64,000 nt of DNA. Source: Nocardia alba NBRC 108234. GTDB lineage: Bacteria > Actinomycetota > Actinomycetes > Mycobacteriales > Mycobacteriaceae. The notes below the pieces were generated by a model. That model made no database searches, was not told where the DNA came from, and saw only the letters and a program-made list of their open reading frames with translations. The stretch is from assembly GCF_001612665.1 (NCBI RefSeq), contig NZ_BDAX01000011.1, positions 1 through 64,000 on the forward strand, read 5' to 3'. The position numbers and the translations under genes were made by a program. This document shows, piece by piece, positions 45,548 to 53,810 of the stretch. Each line of letters opens with the position of its first letter. Within the stretch, counting starts at the first letter, position 1.

Positions 45548-45768
45548 CAGCGGGTTCCACCTTTCCGGTTGTGTTTCTGATGGACCGCTTGCCTACTCAC
45601 CTCGAGTGCCTCGGCGATGGCCTGCCACGACCAGCCGTTGGCTCTGGCGTTGGCGACCTGGATGGTTTCGAGTCGGTCTGCCAGTCGGCGCAGCGCGAGC
45701 ACAGCTCGCAGCCCGACCGCGGGGTCGGGGTTACCTGCCGCTGAGGCGAGAGTTGTCGCATCGGTCAT
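45547..45768 (-). CDS. Small helix-turn-helix protein paired with the Clp-N protein
   Basis: A 73-residue protein consisting of a helical N-terminal half (PAVGLRAVLALRRLADRLETIQVANARANG) and a helix-turn-helix (WSWQAIAEALEVSRQAVHQKHNRK). No other domain is visible. The single promoter in front of it carries two palindromes (45772-45818). The gene is coupled to the Clp-N gene by an overlapping stop and start. It most likely binds those palindromes and represses its own operon. Regulatory targets beyond itself are unknown. Confidence 0.88.
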   Translation of the reverse strand: MTDATTLASAAGNPDPAVGLRAVLALRRLADRLETIQVANARANGWSWQAIAEALEVSRQAVHQKHNRKGGTR

Positions 45769-45771
45769 GGC

Positions 45772-45818
45772 GTCAATTTTGATTGACAGCCACTTCGTTT
45801 GTCAACAAAAATTGACAA
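45772..45818 (-). promoter_or_regulatory. Promoter with two palindromic operators for the HTH/Clp-N operon
   Basis: On the minus strand TTGACA (45805-45800) and CAAAAT (45781-45776) are 18 bases apart, predicting a transcript start at about 45769, one base before the ATG, hence a leaderless mRNA. Palindrome TTGTCAA-N6-TTGACAA (45799-45818) covers the -35. Palindrome GTCAAT-N4-ATTGAC (45772-45787) covers the -10. All four arms share TGTCAA or GTCAA, as expected for repeated binding of one dimer. Confidence 0.65.
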
Positions 45819-45836
45819 CGCTGCGCGCGAAAGGCG

Positions 45837-46922
45837 TCAGCCGTTCCAGCGACCGGTGGTGACGAATTCCGTCAGGATCTCGGTCGGGCCGGCCAGATCC
45901 ATCTGCTGGGCGGCCACCCAGTCGTCGTCGAAGTAGGTTCCCGCGTACCGGTCACCGCCGTCACACAGCAGCGTCACCACGCTCCCGCTACGGCCCGCAG
46001 CCATCAGTTCGGCGATGAGATGGAAGGCGCCCCACAGGTTCGTGCCGGTCGAGCCGCCGACGCGACGGCCGAGCGCGGCACTCGCATGACGAGCGGTGGC
46101 GATCGAGGCCGCGTCGGGAACCACGATCATCCGATCGACCACCTGTCCCACGAACGACGGCTCCACCCGGGGACGGCCGATCCCCTCGATGCGCGACGAC
46201 ATCCCGGTCTCATAGCCCGCGTCGCCCGTTTCATAGCCGCCGAAGAACGCCGAGTACTCGGGGTCGACCACCGCCAGGCGCGTCGCGTGCCTGCGATAGC
46301 GGATGTAGCGCCCGATCGTCGCGCTGGTGCCGCCGGTGCCCGCGCCTACCACGATCCACTCCGGCACCGGATGGTTCTCCAGCGCCAACTGCTCGTAGAT
46401 GGACTCGGCGATGTTGTTGTTGCCGCGCCAGTCGGTGGCCCGTTCGGCATGGGTGAACTGATCCATGAAATGTCCGCCGGATTCAGCGGCGAGCCGCTTG
46501 GCCTCGGTGTACATCTGCGGTGGTCGATCGACGAAATGGCATCGGCCGCCCTGCGCTTCGATGAGCGCGACCTTCTGCGGCGACGTGCTCGCCGGCATCA
46601 CCGCGACGAAGTCCAGACCGAGCAGCTTCGCGAAGTAGGCCTCGCTCACCGCCGTCGAGCCCGACGACGCCTCGACCACCGTCGTACCCTCGGTCACCCA
46701 GCCGTTGCAGATCGCGTACAGGAACAGCGACCGCGCGAGCCGGTGCTTGAGACTGCCGGTGATGTGGGTCGACTCGTCCTTGAGGTAGAGCCGCACCGGC
46801 CAGTCGGCGGGCAGCGGATACCGCAGCAGGTGGGTGTCGGCGGAGCGTTGAGCATCGGCGTCGATCAGCCGGACGGCATTGTCGACCCAGTCACGCGGGG
46901 CGCTGCGGTCGAGGTACTTCAC
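45837..46922 (-). CDS. PLP-dependent cysteine synthase-fold enzyme, Cds1-like
   Basis: A 361-residue fold-type II PLP enzyme. The PLP lysine lies in [16 protein letters not shown] near residue 58, the phosphate-binding loop is [15 protein letters not shown] near residue 190, and a Ser-Thr-rich site follows ([10 protein letters not shown]). The protein resembles M. tuberculosis Cds1 (Rv3684), an L-cysteine desulfhydrase releasing H2S, more than CysK or CysM. The C-terminal FVTTGRWNG is also Cds1-like. Its start overlaps the DUF4229 stop by four bases. The substrate assignment is inference. Confidence 0.85.
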   Translation of the reverse strand: MKYLDRSAPRDWVDNAVRLIDADAQRSADTHLLRYPLPADWPVRLYLKDESTHITGSLKHRLARSLFLYAICNGWVTEGTTVVEASSGSTAVSEAYFAKLLGLDFVAVMPASTSPQKVALIEAQGGRCHFVDRPPQMYTEAKRLAAESGGHFMDQFTHAERATDWRGNNNIAESIYEQLALENHPVPEWIVVGAGTGGTSATIGRYIRYRRHATRLAVVDPEYSAFFGGYETGDAGYETGMSSRIEGIGRPRVEPSFVGQVVDRMIVVPDAASIATARHASAALGRRVGGSTGTNLWGAFHLIAELMAAGRSGSVVTLLCDGGDRYAGTYFDDDWVAAQQMDLAGPTEILTEFVTTGRWNG

Positions 46923-47245
46923 GCCGACGAGCCGTCGTCGTCACCCCGCAAGCGGGCCCGCAGTTGCGCCTTGTCCTGGCGGCGGCGCGCGTCGACAACG
47001 GCGATGTCCTCGTTCACCTTCACCCGCAGCTTCTTGAACAACGTCAGCGACAGCGGCATCGCCACGATCAACGCGAACAGCGCCGCGACGATCACCGGCA
47101 CGTCGACGCCGATCAGCTTGGCCACGCCCACGATCAGCGCGGCGATCGCCACGACCAGCCCCAGACGAGCCAGTGTGTAGAGCGCGAGGTTGCGTACCAG
47201 CCGCTTCCCTGCGCCAGGACCCTGCTGACCTGTTGCTTCACTCAC
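46919..47245 (-). CDS. DUF4229 membrane protein
   Basis: A 108-residue protein: a short basic N-terminus, two membrane segments ([21 protein letters not shown] and [22 protein letters not shown]), then a charged cytoplasmic tail ([30 protein letters not shown]). This layout is typical of DUF4229. The ATG is at 47245. It is the first gene of a two-gene unit with the Cds1-like enzyme. Function unknown. The divergent spacer to bldC (47246-47449) must hold both promoters. Confidence 0.85.
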   Translation of the reverse strand: MSEATGQQGPGAGKRLVRNLALYTLARLGLVVAIAALIVGVAKLIGVDVPVIVAALFALIVAMPLSLTLFKKLRVKVNEDIAVVDARRRQDKAQLRARLRGDDDGSSA

Positions 47246-47449
47246 GACTACAGCCTAGTGCGCGGCATTCGGTGAGCGCGCACGGCCGGAGCGAAGCCGT
47301 GGTCACGCCCAGCCCCTCCGATGCGGCCCCGTTCGCGGCTTTTGTCTATTACTTCCCCTTTACCAACAGTAGGTGGTTCGACTACGTGGGGGTCGCAGTG
47401 CGACGATGACGCCACTGATGAGGGAACTGTCGAAACGGAGAGGTTAGCT

Positions 47450-47659
47450 ATGACTGCGATCACCGTCGGCCTTCAGGACACTCTGCTGACACCAGGCCAA
47501 GTGGCCGCCATGTTCCATGTAGATCCCAAGACCGTCACCCGGTGGGCCCATGCGGGTCGGCTCGGCTCACTGCGCACACCGGGCGGACATCGCCGTTTCC
47601 GCGAGTCCGAGGTCTTGCAGTTGCTCAGATCATTGACCACCGAGGCAGCACCCCGCTGA
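47450..47659 (+). CDS. bldC: BldC-family (MerR-like) DNA-binding regulator
   Basis: A 69-residue protein from ATG 47450 with GGAGAGG 7 bases upstream. It is one winged helix: LLTPGQVAAMFHVDPKTVTRWAHAGRLGSLRTPGGHRRFRESEV, nearly the actinobacterial BldC consensus. BldC binds direct repeats cooperatively and controls development in Streptomyces; mycobacteria and nocardiae keep a copy of unclear role. It follows a 200-base spacer. Confidence 0.93.
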   Translation: MTAITVGLQDTLLTPGQVAAMFHVDPKTVTRWAHAGRLGSLRTPGGHRRFRESEVLQLLRSLTTEAAPR

Positions 47660-47773
47660 CTCACCGGCCGACGCGAGCCCACCGCGGGCTCGCGTTCGCC
47701 GAAAATTTCCCTCCCGTTGCGGATATGCACACGGTGCGGACACGGCTACCCTCGATAGCAGGAGGTGAGCGAC

Positions 47774-47965
47774 GTGACGTACCTGTTGGCACTCATCGCG
47801 ATCGTGGCCATCGTGGTGCTGTGCTGGAAGGCGTTCGGCCCCGAAATGCCCCGCCCGAATCCCGGCCCACCCTCGCGCAGACCGGTTCTCGGTCCCGACG
47901 ACGACCCGGAATTCCTCTGGCGCCTCGGCAAACAGCGACGCGACGACTCCGGCCCCACCGAGTAG
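47774..47965 (+). CDS. Small single-pass membrane protein
   Basis: A 63-residue protein from GTG 47774, chosen because GGAGG lies 8 bases before it (a GTG at 47765 would overlap the GGAGG). One membrane helix (YLLALIAIVAIVVLCWKAFG) is followed by a Pro/Arg/Asp-rich cytoplasmic tail (RPVLGPDDDPEFLWRLGKQRR). I do not recognise the family. It lies 114 bases after bldC. Confidence 0.7.
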   Translation: MTYLLALIAIVAIVVLCWKAFGPEMPRPNPGPPSRRPVLGPDDDPEFLWRLGKQRRDDSGPTE

Positions 47966-48044
47966 CCTCGCGATGTGCGGCGCCGTGAGCTGTCGCACAT
48001 ACCCCCGTTGCGCGTCGAAAGAGCTGGGTAGATAACGTATTCCG

Positions 48045-48692
48045 GTGATTGATGTGCAGCAGGGTTCTGTCCCGACCACTTGGCGCGCGGCCGACGGCAG
48101 CGCCGTGACGTTCACCGAGGCCCGGTTGGAGTGGACTCGCGCCGCACATGAGGTGCTGGCCGATACCGCCACCCGGTTCAACAACTTCATCGTCAACACC
48201 GAGTTGGCCGAGCTGGTCCAGGAGGAATCCGGGATCCGCACCGCGGTGAAGTGGCAGCACTGGCTGCCCGTCGTGCTGGACAAGGTCGCCGAGCACTGTC
48301 ACAAGAACAACGAGCCGCCGCTGAGCGCCCTGTGTGTGCGCAAGAACCAGACGGTCGGCACCGGCTACCGCTACATCCTCGAACTGGCCGGCCTGCCCAT
48401 CCCCGACGACCTCGAAATGCACGCGGCCGCGGCCCGCTGGCAGTGCTACCAGCACTACGCCACCGACCTACCCGCCGACGGCGGCCTGCCCACCCTCCCC
48501 CCGAAGGTCGCCGCCATCCGCCAGTCCACCTCCGCGGACCTGGCCACCGCCGAGGCAGCCGAAGCAGCCGTCAAACGCCCCGCCGCCCGCCGCACCACGA
48601 CAGCCGTCCCCAAGCCCGAACCGGTCCGCAAACCGGTCTGCCTGAACTGCCATGTAGAACTCCCCGCCAACAAGATCTGCTACTACTGCTGA
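48045..48692 (+). CDS. Conserved protein of unknown function with C-terminal zinc ribbon
   Basis: A 215-residue protein (start GTG 48045; GTG 48054 possible). The first 150 residues look alpha-helical, with AVKWQHWLPVVLDKVAEHCHKNNEPPLSALCVRKNQTVGTGYRYILELAGL as the most conserved-looking part. An Ala/Pro/Arg-rich linker (VKRPAARRTTTAVPKPEP) leads to a terminal C-x2-C...C-x2-C (CLNCHVELPANKICYYC), which should bind zinc. Ending on the last zinc Cys is unusual. I do not recognise a named family; nucleic-acid binding is possible but not shown. Confidence 0.8.
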   Translation: MIDVQQGSVPTTWRAADGSAVTFTEARLEWTRAAHEVLADTATRFNNFIVNTELAELVQEESGIRTAVKWQHWLPVVLDKVAEHCHKNNEPPLSALCVRKNQTVGTGYRYILELAGLPIPDDLEMHAAAARWQCYQHYATDLPADGGLPTLPPKVAAIRQSTSADLATAEAAEAAVKRPAARRTTTAVPKPEPVRKPVCLNCHVELPANKICYYC

Positions 48693-48712
48693 TCAGCGGT
48701 CACCGACAAACA

Positions 48713-48743
48713 AGGCCCAGAAGCTCTCAGAGCCTCTGGGCCT
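48713..48743. terminator. Bidirectional terminator between zinc-ribbon gene and ccsB
   Basis: AGGCCCAG and CTGGGCCT close a stem that continues with AGCTCT/AGAGC pairing, in the 72-base convergent spacer. Confidence 0.65.
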
Positions 48744-48764
48744 CATGCATATCCGGCAGGGCGA

Positions 48765-49721
48765 CTAGTTCAGTCCCGCGTAGCTGTGCAGACCGCTGAT
48801 CACCATGTTGATGATGAAGAGGTTGAACAGCATCGCGACGAAGCCGGCGATGTTGATCCAGGCGGCCTTGGTGTCTCGCCAGCCCGAGGTGGCTCGGGCG
48901 TGCAGGTATGCCGCGTAGAGGACCCAGGCGATGAAGGAACAGGTTTCCTTGGGGTCCCAGCCCCAGAAGCGGCCCCAGGCGGCTTCGGCCCAGATGGCGC
49001 CGAGGATGACGCCCGCGCCGAAGAGGGGGAAACCGATGATGGTGGTCTTGTAGGCGAGCTGGTCGAGGGTGCGGGCGTCCGGGAGGCGGCGGGCGACGGT
49101 GCCGAGAATGTTGGCGGATTCCTCGCCCGCGGGCTGGCGCATGCGGAACAGGTAGAGCAGGCTGGCCACGCCGGAGACCAGGAAGACACCGCTGCCGATG
49201 CTGACGATGGTGACATGGATGGGCAGCCAGAACGAGCGAAGGGCGGGGACCACGGGGGCGGCGTCGGCATAGAGGATCGTGCCGGCCAGGAACATCAGGA
49301 TCAGCACGGGGACCAGCAGGAACGCCCACATGGCGCGGTAGCGCTGGTCGCGCAGGAAGATCAGGCCGATCGCCACGGCGGCCGCGGTGGCCATGGTGGT
49401 GAACTCGTACATGTTGCCCAGTGGGAAACGATGGGTGGCGAAGCCGCGCAGCACGATCGAGCCGATGTGCAGGGCCGCGCCGACCAGCAGGACCGAGAAA
49501 GCCATGTTGCCCAGCCGTTCGGCGAGCGGTTTGGCCTGCGTGGTCTCGACGCGGCCGGGCAGGCCCGGGTCGCCCGCGGGCACCAATTCGCGCGCGGCGA
49601 CCTGTTTGGCGCGCGCCGAGGCGTACTGCACGATCAGCAGGACCGTGGCCAGCGCGTAGATCGCGATGGCCGACATGAACGCGAAGTCGCTGTACCGTGC
49701 CAGCGTTTCGTCGATCTGCAT
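48765..49721 (-). CDS. ccsB: Cytochrome c biogenesis protein CcsB (ResC type)
   Basis: Membrane haem-handling half of the System II cytochrome c synthase. The 318 residues have about eight membrane helices and the tryptophan-rich WWD signature WGRFWGWDPKETCSFIAW near residue 247. Conserved His (for example in LPIHVTIVS and LHSYAGLN) ligate haem. It is last in a seven-gene unit running from hemL. M. tuberculosis Rv0529 is the counterpart. Confidence 0.95.
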   Translation of the reverse strand: MQIDETLARYSDFAFMSAIAIYALATVLLIVQYASARAKQVAARELVPAGDPGLPGRVETTQAKPLAERLGNMAFSVLLVGAALHIGSIVLRGFATHRFPLGNMYEFTTMATAAAVAIGLIFLRDQRYRAMWAFLLVPVLILMFLAGTILYADAAPVVPALRSFWLPIHVTIVSIGSGVFLVSGVASLLYLFRMRQPAGEESANILGTVARRLPDARTLDQLAYKTTIIGFPLFGAGVILGAIWAEAAWGRFWGWDPKETCSFIAWVLYAAYLHARATSGWRDTKAAWINIAGFVAMLFNLFIINMVISGLHSYAGLN

Positions 49722-49758
49722 CAGGACTCCGTCTCCGTATCGAGTGCCCGCGTCAGCA

Positions 49759-51387
49759 TCAGTTCTGCGCTCCGAGCAACCGTGTGCGCAGTCGATCGAA
49801 TTCGGCGCCCCAGCCCGCTTGATCGCTCCTGGCCAGGCCGCCCATTTCTACTACGGCACGTCGTTGACCCACGGTACCCGCCGCCGCCTCGACCGGGTAC
49901 GCCCGGATCCAGATCCGCCGCCGTTTCAGCAACAGCGACACCAGCAGCCCGGCCATCATCGTCAGCGCGCTCACCAGCACCCACTGCTGGGCGGGGTCGT
50001 GCGAGACCTGCAGGTTCACGAATTCCTCCGCGCCGTCGAAGGTGACCTTCGCTCCGCTCGGCAACGTGGTCGACTCGCCGGGACGCAGGTTGACCCGGGC
50101 TTCCTTGGTCAACCGCCCCTGCTTGATCATCTCCGGGTCCAGCGCGAACAGCGACTGTGAGCGCCCGGTGTCGAGGCCCGTATTGCCGCGATACACGTCC
50201 ACCGCGACCGCCGGGTCGTCCATTCGGGGGAACGACGAGGTGAGCAGGCTGCCGTGGAACAGCGCGGTGGGCGCGAACAGTCCCTCGATGGCGATCTGGT
50301 TCTGTCGACGTTCCTCGTCGGTGGCGTACATGCCGCCGGGCGGATCGATGCGCAGCACACCGCTGGACAGGAAGGTCCGCGCGTCGTCGGGCCGCCACTG
50401 GATGGTCTCGGTGCGGGTCTGCCCGTTGGGGAAGGTGACGGTGAACCTCGGCGCGAAACCATGCCCCTGCAGGTACACGCGGTCACCGGCGACGCGCAGT
50501 GGATGGTTCACCCGGAGTTCGGTACTGCGCCAGGTGTCGGTGTTCAGGTCGGCGCCCGCCTGGTACTCGACGTTCGAGTGGAACATCTCGGCCTGGCCGG
50601 TGGACAGGTAGTCGGCGGTGAAGTCCTTCACCTTGACGCACAGCGGCGTCATGCCGGTGCCGTCGTTGGTGTTGCCCGCGCGGAAGGAGTCGAACACCGC
50701 GGGCGAGGTGGTGCAGAAGCCGGGACCGCCATCGGCGATCACGATGACATTGCCCTCGTATCCGAGCAGCTTGCCCAGTGCGATCGCGACCAGCAGCCCC
50801 ACCAGCGACAGGTGGAACACCAGGTTGCCGAACTCGCGCAGATAACCCTTCTCCGCGGACAGCGTCACCTCACCCTCGCGATGACCGGGACGAACCTCGG
50901 TCCGCCACCCGCGCAGGGCCGCCGCGGCGGCCTCGATCACCTCGTCGGGCGTGCGGTCGTCGGTCTCGCTGCCATGGTGCGGCAACCGGCTCAGGTTGCG
51001 CGGCGCCGGCACCGGCGGGGTTCGCAGTGCCCGGTAGTGGTCCCAGCAGCGCGGCAGGATGCAACCGACCAGCGAGATGAACAACAGCACGTAGATGGCG
51101 GTGAACCAGAAGCTGCCGAACACGTCGAACAGTTCGAACCGGTCCATCCACGGTCCGAGCGTCGGACGGTCGGCGATGTACTGGTCGACCTTCTGCGCGT
51201 TGAGGCTGCGCTGCGGTAGCAACGCGCCGGGGATGGCGGCGAGGGCGAGCAGGAACAGCAGCACCAGCGCGGTGCGCATGCTCGTCAGGCCGCGCCAGGA
51301 ATTACGGACCAGGGCCCAGGCCCGGCCCAGCAGCGACTGCCGGACGGGCGGGGTGGGGGTGGTCGTAGTGGTCAGCGTGTCAGTCAT
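49759..51387 (-). CDS. resB: Cytochrome c biogenesis protein ResB
   Basis: Second half of the System II synthase. It has 542 residues with three N-terminal membrane helices (MRTALVLLFLLALAAIPGALLPQ, FWFTAIYVLLFISLVGCILP, and FHLSLVGLLVAIALGKLLGY), a large extracytoplasmic domain, and a fourth helix near residue 475 (VLVSALTMMAGLLVSLLLKRRR). Its ATG overlaps the ccdA stop (TGATG). ResB and CcsB together attach haem to apocytochrome CXXCH sites outside the membrane. Confidence 0.95.
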   Translation of the reverse strand: MTDTLTTTTTPTPPVRQSLLGRAWALVRNSWRGLTSMRTALVLLFLLALAAIPGALLPQRSLNAQKVDQYIADRPTLGPWMDRFELFDVFGSFWFTAIYVLLFISLVGCILPRCWDHYRALRTPPVPAPRNLSRLPHHGSETDDRTPDEVIEAAAAALRGWRTEVRPGHREGEVTLSAEKGYLREFGNLVFHLSLVGLLVAIALGKLLGYEGNVIVIADGGPGFCTTSPAVFDSFRAGNTNDGTGMTPLCVKVKDFTADYLSTGQAEMFHSNVEYQAGADLNTDTWRSTELRVNHPLRVAGDRVYLQGHGFAPRFTVTFPNGQTRTETIQWRPDDARTFLSSGVLRIDPPGGMYATDEERRQNQIAIEGLFAPTALFHGSLLTSSFPRMDDPAVAVDVYRGNTGLDTGRSQSLFALDPEMIKQGRLTKEARVNLRPGESTTLPSGAKVTFDGAEEFVNLQVSHDPAQQWVLVSALTMMAGLLVSLLLKRRRIWIRAYPVEAAAGTVGQRRAVVEMGGLARSDQAGWGAEFDRLRTRLLGAQN

Positions 51388-52202
51388 CAGATCGGAAGAG
51401 TCACCTCGGAGACGAACCCGTCACGCACCCAGCCGACGAACTGATCCCATGCCCCCGTGACCAGCGCGACGCCGACGGCGACGAGCAGAACACCCCCGAT
51501 TACCTGAATGGTGCGCGAATTGCGCCGCAGCCAGCCGACCCCGCGCAACGCACCGGCCGACCCGAATGCCAGCACCACGAACGGCAGCCCGAGACCGAGG
51601 CAGTAGGCCACGATCAGCGTCACCCCGCGCACGGCGGTGGTGCCCTCGGTGCCCGCGGACACCGCCATCACACCCGACAGCGTCGGGCCAAGACACGGCG
51701 TCCAGCCGAGCGCGAACACCCCGCCGAGCAGCGGCGCGCCGAGGATGCTGGTGAGCCTGCGCGGCTCCATCCGCGTGTCGCGCTGCAGGGCGGGAACCAA
51801 GCCGATGAACACCAGACCCATCAGGATCGTCACCACACCGCCGATGCGCTGCAGCAGTTCCCGATTCACGTTGAGGGTCTGGATCACGCCGAAAACAGTG
51901 GCCGTGGCCAGCACGAACACCACCGTGAACCCGGCGACGAACAGCCCGGCGGCGCCGGCCACCCGCATCTTCGCGCTACGGCGTTGCGCGGTGAGCGTGC
52001 TCGCCTGCGCGTTGGTGGCGGGCGGCGCCTCGGCACCGACCAGTCCGGCCAGATACGACAGATAACCGGGGACGAGCGGCACGACACACGGTGAAGCGAA
52101 CGACACCAGGCCCGCGAGCAGGCAGGCTCCCAGCGCCAGCAGAAGCGGACCCGATGCCGCCGTCTGCTGGAAGGAATCCCCGACTGCGGCGAGCGGGATC
52201 AC
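51387..52202 (-). CDS. ccdA: Thiol-disulfide transporter CcdA
   Basis: Carries reducing power across the membrane to ResA. The 271 residues contain about seven membrane helices. Both redox cysteines are present: SFASPCVVPLVPGYLSY near residue 40 and ALGWTPCLGPTLSGVMA near residue 170. The start is GTG 52202, inside the stop of the 78-codon upstream gene. A 20-30 residue loop after the first Cys helix is somewhat long and Ala/Thr-rich. Confidence 0.95.
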   Translation of the reverse strand: MIPLAAVGDSFQQTAASGPLLLALGACLLAGLVSFASPCVVPLVPGYLSYLAGLVGAEAPPATNAQASTLTAQRRSAKMRVAGAAGLFVAGFTVVFVLATATVFGVIQTLNVNRELLQRIGGVVTILMGLVFIGLVPALQRDTRMEPRRLTSILGAPLLGGVFALGWTPCLGPTLSGVMAVSAGTEGTTAVRGVTLIVAYCLGLGLPFVVLAFGSAGALRGVGWLRRNSRTIQVIGGVLLVAVGVALVTGAWDQFVGWVRDGFVSEVTLPI

Positions 52203-52435
52203 TCGTCGTTGCTCGCGTCGGTGTCACGCTCTTCGTCGCGCGGCAACGACAGAGTGCGTTCGGTTTCGGCCGGATCAGCGGGGCCGAAATCGAACAGACC
52301 GGCGCCCGCGACACTGCGCGGCACGGTCGCGATGCCGGCCCAACGGTCATCGACCGTCCAGCCCGCACCCATTCGGCGCGCGCCCTGACGGGGACGACAC
52401 GCGGTCAGATTTCCTGGACGACGACGGCTGTTCAC
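52199..52435 (-). CDS. Small unknown gene embedded between resA and ccdA
   Basis: A 78-residue reading frame from GTG 52435. Its start overlaps the resA stop (GTGA) and its own TGA overlaps the ccdA GTG (GTGA), so translation of three genes is linked. The product is Arg-rich at the N-terminus (NSRRRPGNLTACRPRQGARR), then has VDDRWAGIATVPRSV and an acidic end (PADPAETERTLSLPRDEERD). It has no signal peptide or membrane helix. I do not recognise it. It could be a small cytoplasmic accessory factor or only a coupling device. Confidence 0.6.
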   Translation of the reverse strand: MNSRRRPGNLTACRPRQGARRMGAGWTVDDRWAGIATVPRSVAGAGLFDFGPADPAETERTLSLPRDEERDTDASNDE

Positions 52436-53073
52436 TGCTTCTCCTCGGCGGCGATGCGCTCGACCACTGGCTGAAGGTCTTCGGCCAGTAGCGAGCGAAG
52501 GAAGACCGCGGCGACCCGGTGCTGACGATCCAGGATCAACGTGGTCGGAATAACACTGGTGGGAAAGTTTCCGCCGAGAGCGAGCAGGGTCCGCATCGAC
52601 GGGTCGTAGATGGACGGGTATTCGATCTTGTTGTCCACTACGAAGTCCTGGGCTTTGTCACGCTGATGGTCACGCACATTGATCCCCAGGAACGCGACGC
52701 CCTGATCTTTGGTCGCCGCGAAGACTTTTTCGAGAGCGGGCGACTCGGCGCGGCACGGGCCACACCACTGTCCCCACAGGTTCACGACCACGATCTGGTT
52801 CGGGAAATCGTCGACCGAAACGGTCTTTCCCTCGTTCATCAGATCGGGCCCCGAGAGCGTGCCGATCGTTCCGCGCGTGGCGGGCGGATCGTAATAGATT
52901 TCCGTTTTACCACCGGGTGAGACGAATTCGAAGGTCCCACCCCCGGTGGCGACCGCATCGGTACCGGTCGCGCAGCCCGCCGCGGTGACGATCACCAGCA
53001 GGGCGGACAGGACGGCGGTCACCGCCCGCGGCCGACGGCCACGGGCGGTTCCCGACGAGGTGAAGCGTGTCAT
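52432..53073 (-). CDS. resA: ResA/TlpA-like thioredoxin lipoprotein
   Basis: Extracytoplasmic reductant that keeps apocytochrome c cysteines reduced. The 213 residues start at ATG 53073, overlapping the phosphatase stop (ATGA). A signal segment VTAVLSALLVIVTAAGC suggests lipid attachment at Cys, then comes a thioredoxin fold with WGQWCGPC as active site near residue 110. The cis-Pro region is TSVIPTTLILD. CcdA supplies electrons. The counterpart is Rv0526. Confidence 0.93.
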   Translation of the reverse strand: MTRFTSSGTARGRRPRAVTAVLSALLVIVTAAGCATGTDAVATGGGTFEFVSPGGKTEIYYDPPATRGTIGTLSGPDLMNEGKTVSVDDFPNQIVVVNLWGQWCGPCRAESPALEKVFAATKDQGVAFLGINVRDHQRDKAQDFVVDNKIEYPSIYDPSMRTLLALGGNFPTSVIPTTLILDRQHRVAAVFLRSLLAEDLQPVVERIAAEEKQ

Positions 53074-53810
53074 GCGCCGTGAACCGACGGATCCGACGCC
53101 CCGGCGGGCTCGGAATAGACGATGTCGACGAGCGTGTCGCCGTGATAGACCAGCGAGGTCAGCGACGCGAGCGAGCACTGCCGGTTGCGCGGGTCGTGCC
53201 ACAACCGCTGGCCCTGCAGGAACCGGCGCAGCGTCCACACGGGCAGCTGATGCGAGACCAGCACCACCTCGTGGCCGGCGGCCTCGACGCGGGCCTTGTT
53301 CACCGCGGCGAGCATGCGATGGGCGATCTGCAGGTACGGCTCGCCCCAGGACGGGGTGAACGGGTCGCGCAGTTTCCACCAGTGCCGCGGCTTGCGCAGG
53401 GCGCCGTCACCGACGGACACGCGTAGGCCCTCGAAGGTGTTGCCCGCTTCGATCAGGTTCTCGTCGGTGCGCACGATCAGGTCGTGGGCGGCCGCGATCG
53501 GGGCCGCGGTCTCCTGCGCGCGTTGCAGCGGGGAGGCGATCACCATCGCGACGTCGTGATCGGCCAGCGAGCGGGCGACCGCACCGGCCTGCGAGCGCCC
53601 GGCCACCGAGAGGCTGAAACCGGGCAGGCGACCGTAGAGGATGCCGTTCGGGTTGTGTACCTCGCCGTGGCGCAGCACGTGCACGATGGTCTCGACGCTC
53701 GACGGGTCGGTGTCGAGCGCGGGCGGGGCGGCGGCGGGGGCAGGATGGGGCGCCTCGTCGCTATCCGCCGGGACTGGGGCGAATTCTGCGTCGGGCTGGT
53801 CGGAGCTCAC
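53070..53810 (-). CDS. Histidine phosphatase (phosphoglycerate mutase-like) family protein
   Basis: A 246-residue phosphatase-fold protein. The catalytic motif is [20 protein letters not shown] near residue 48, with a second His in [18 protein letters not shown] near residue 180 and [10 protein letters not shown] between them. The start is GTG 53810 inside the hemL stop (GTGA). A Pro/Ala-rich acidic N-terminus of about 40 residues precedes the domain. It has a fixed place between hemL and resA, as does Rv0525. Substrate unknown. Confidence 0.9.
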   Translation of the reverse strand: MSSDQPDAEFAPVPADSDEAPHPAPAAAPPALDTDPSSVETIVHVLRHGEVHNPNGILYGRLPGFSLSVAGRSQAGAVARSLADHDVAMVIASPLQRAQETAAPIAAAHDLIVRTDENLIEAGNTFEGLRVSVGDGALRKPRHWWKLRDPFTPSWGEPYLQIAHRMLAAVNKARVEAAGHEVVLVSHQLPVWTLRRFLQGQRLWHDPRNRQCSLASLTSLVYHGDTLVDIVYSEPAGASDPSVHGA

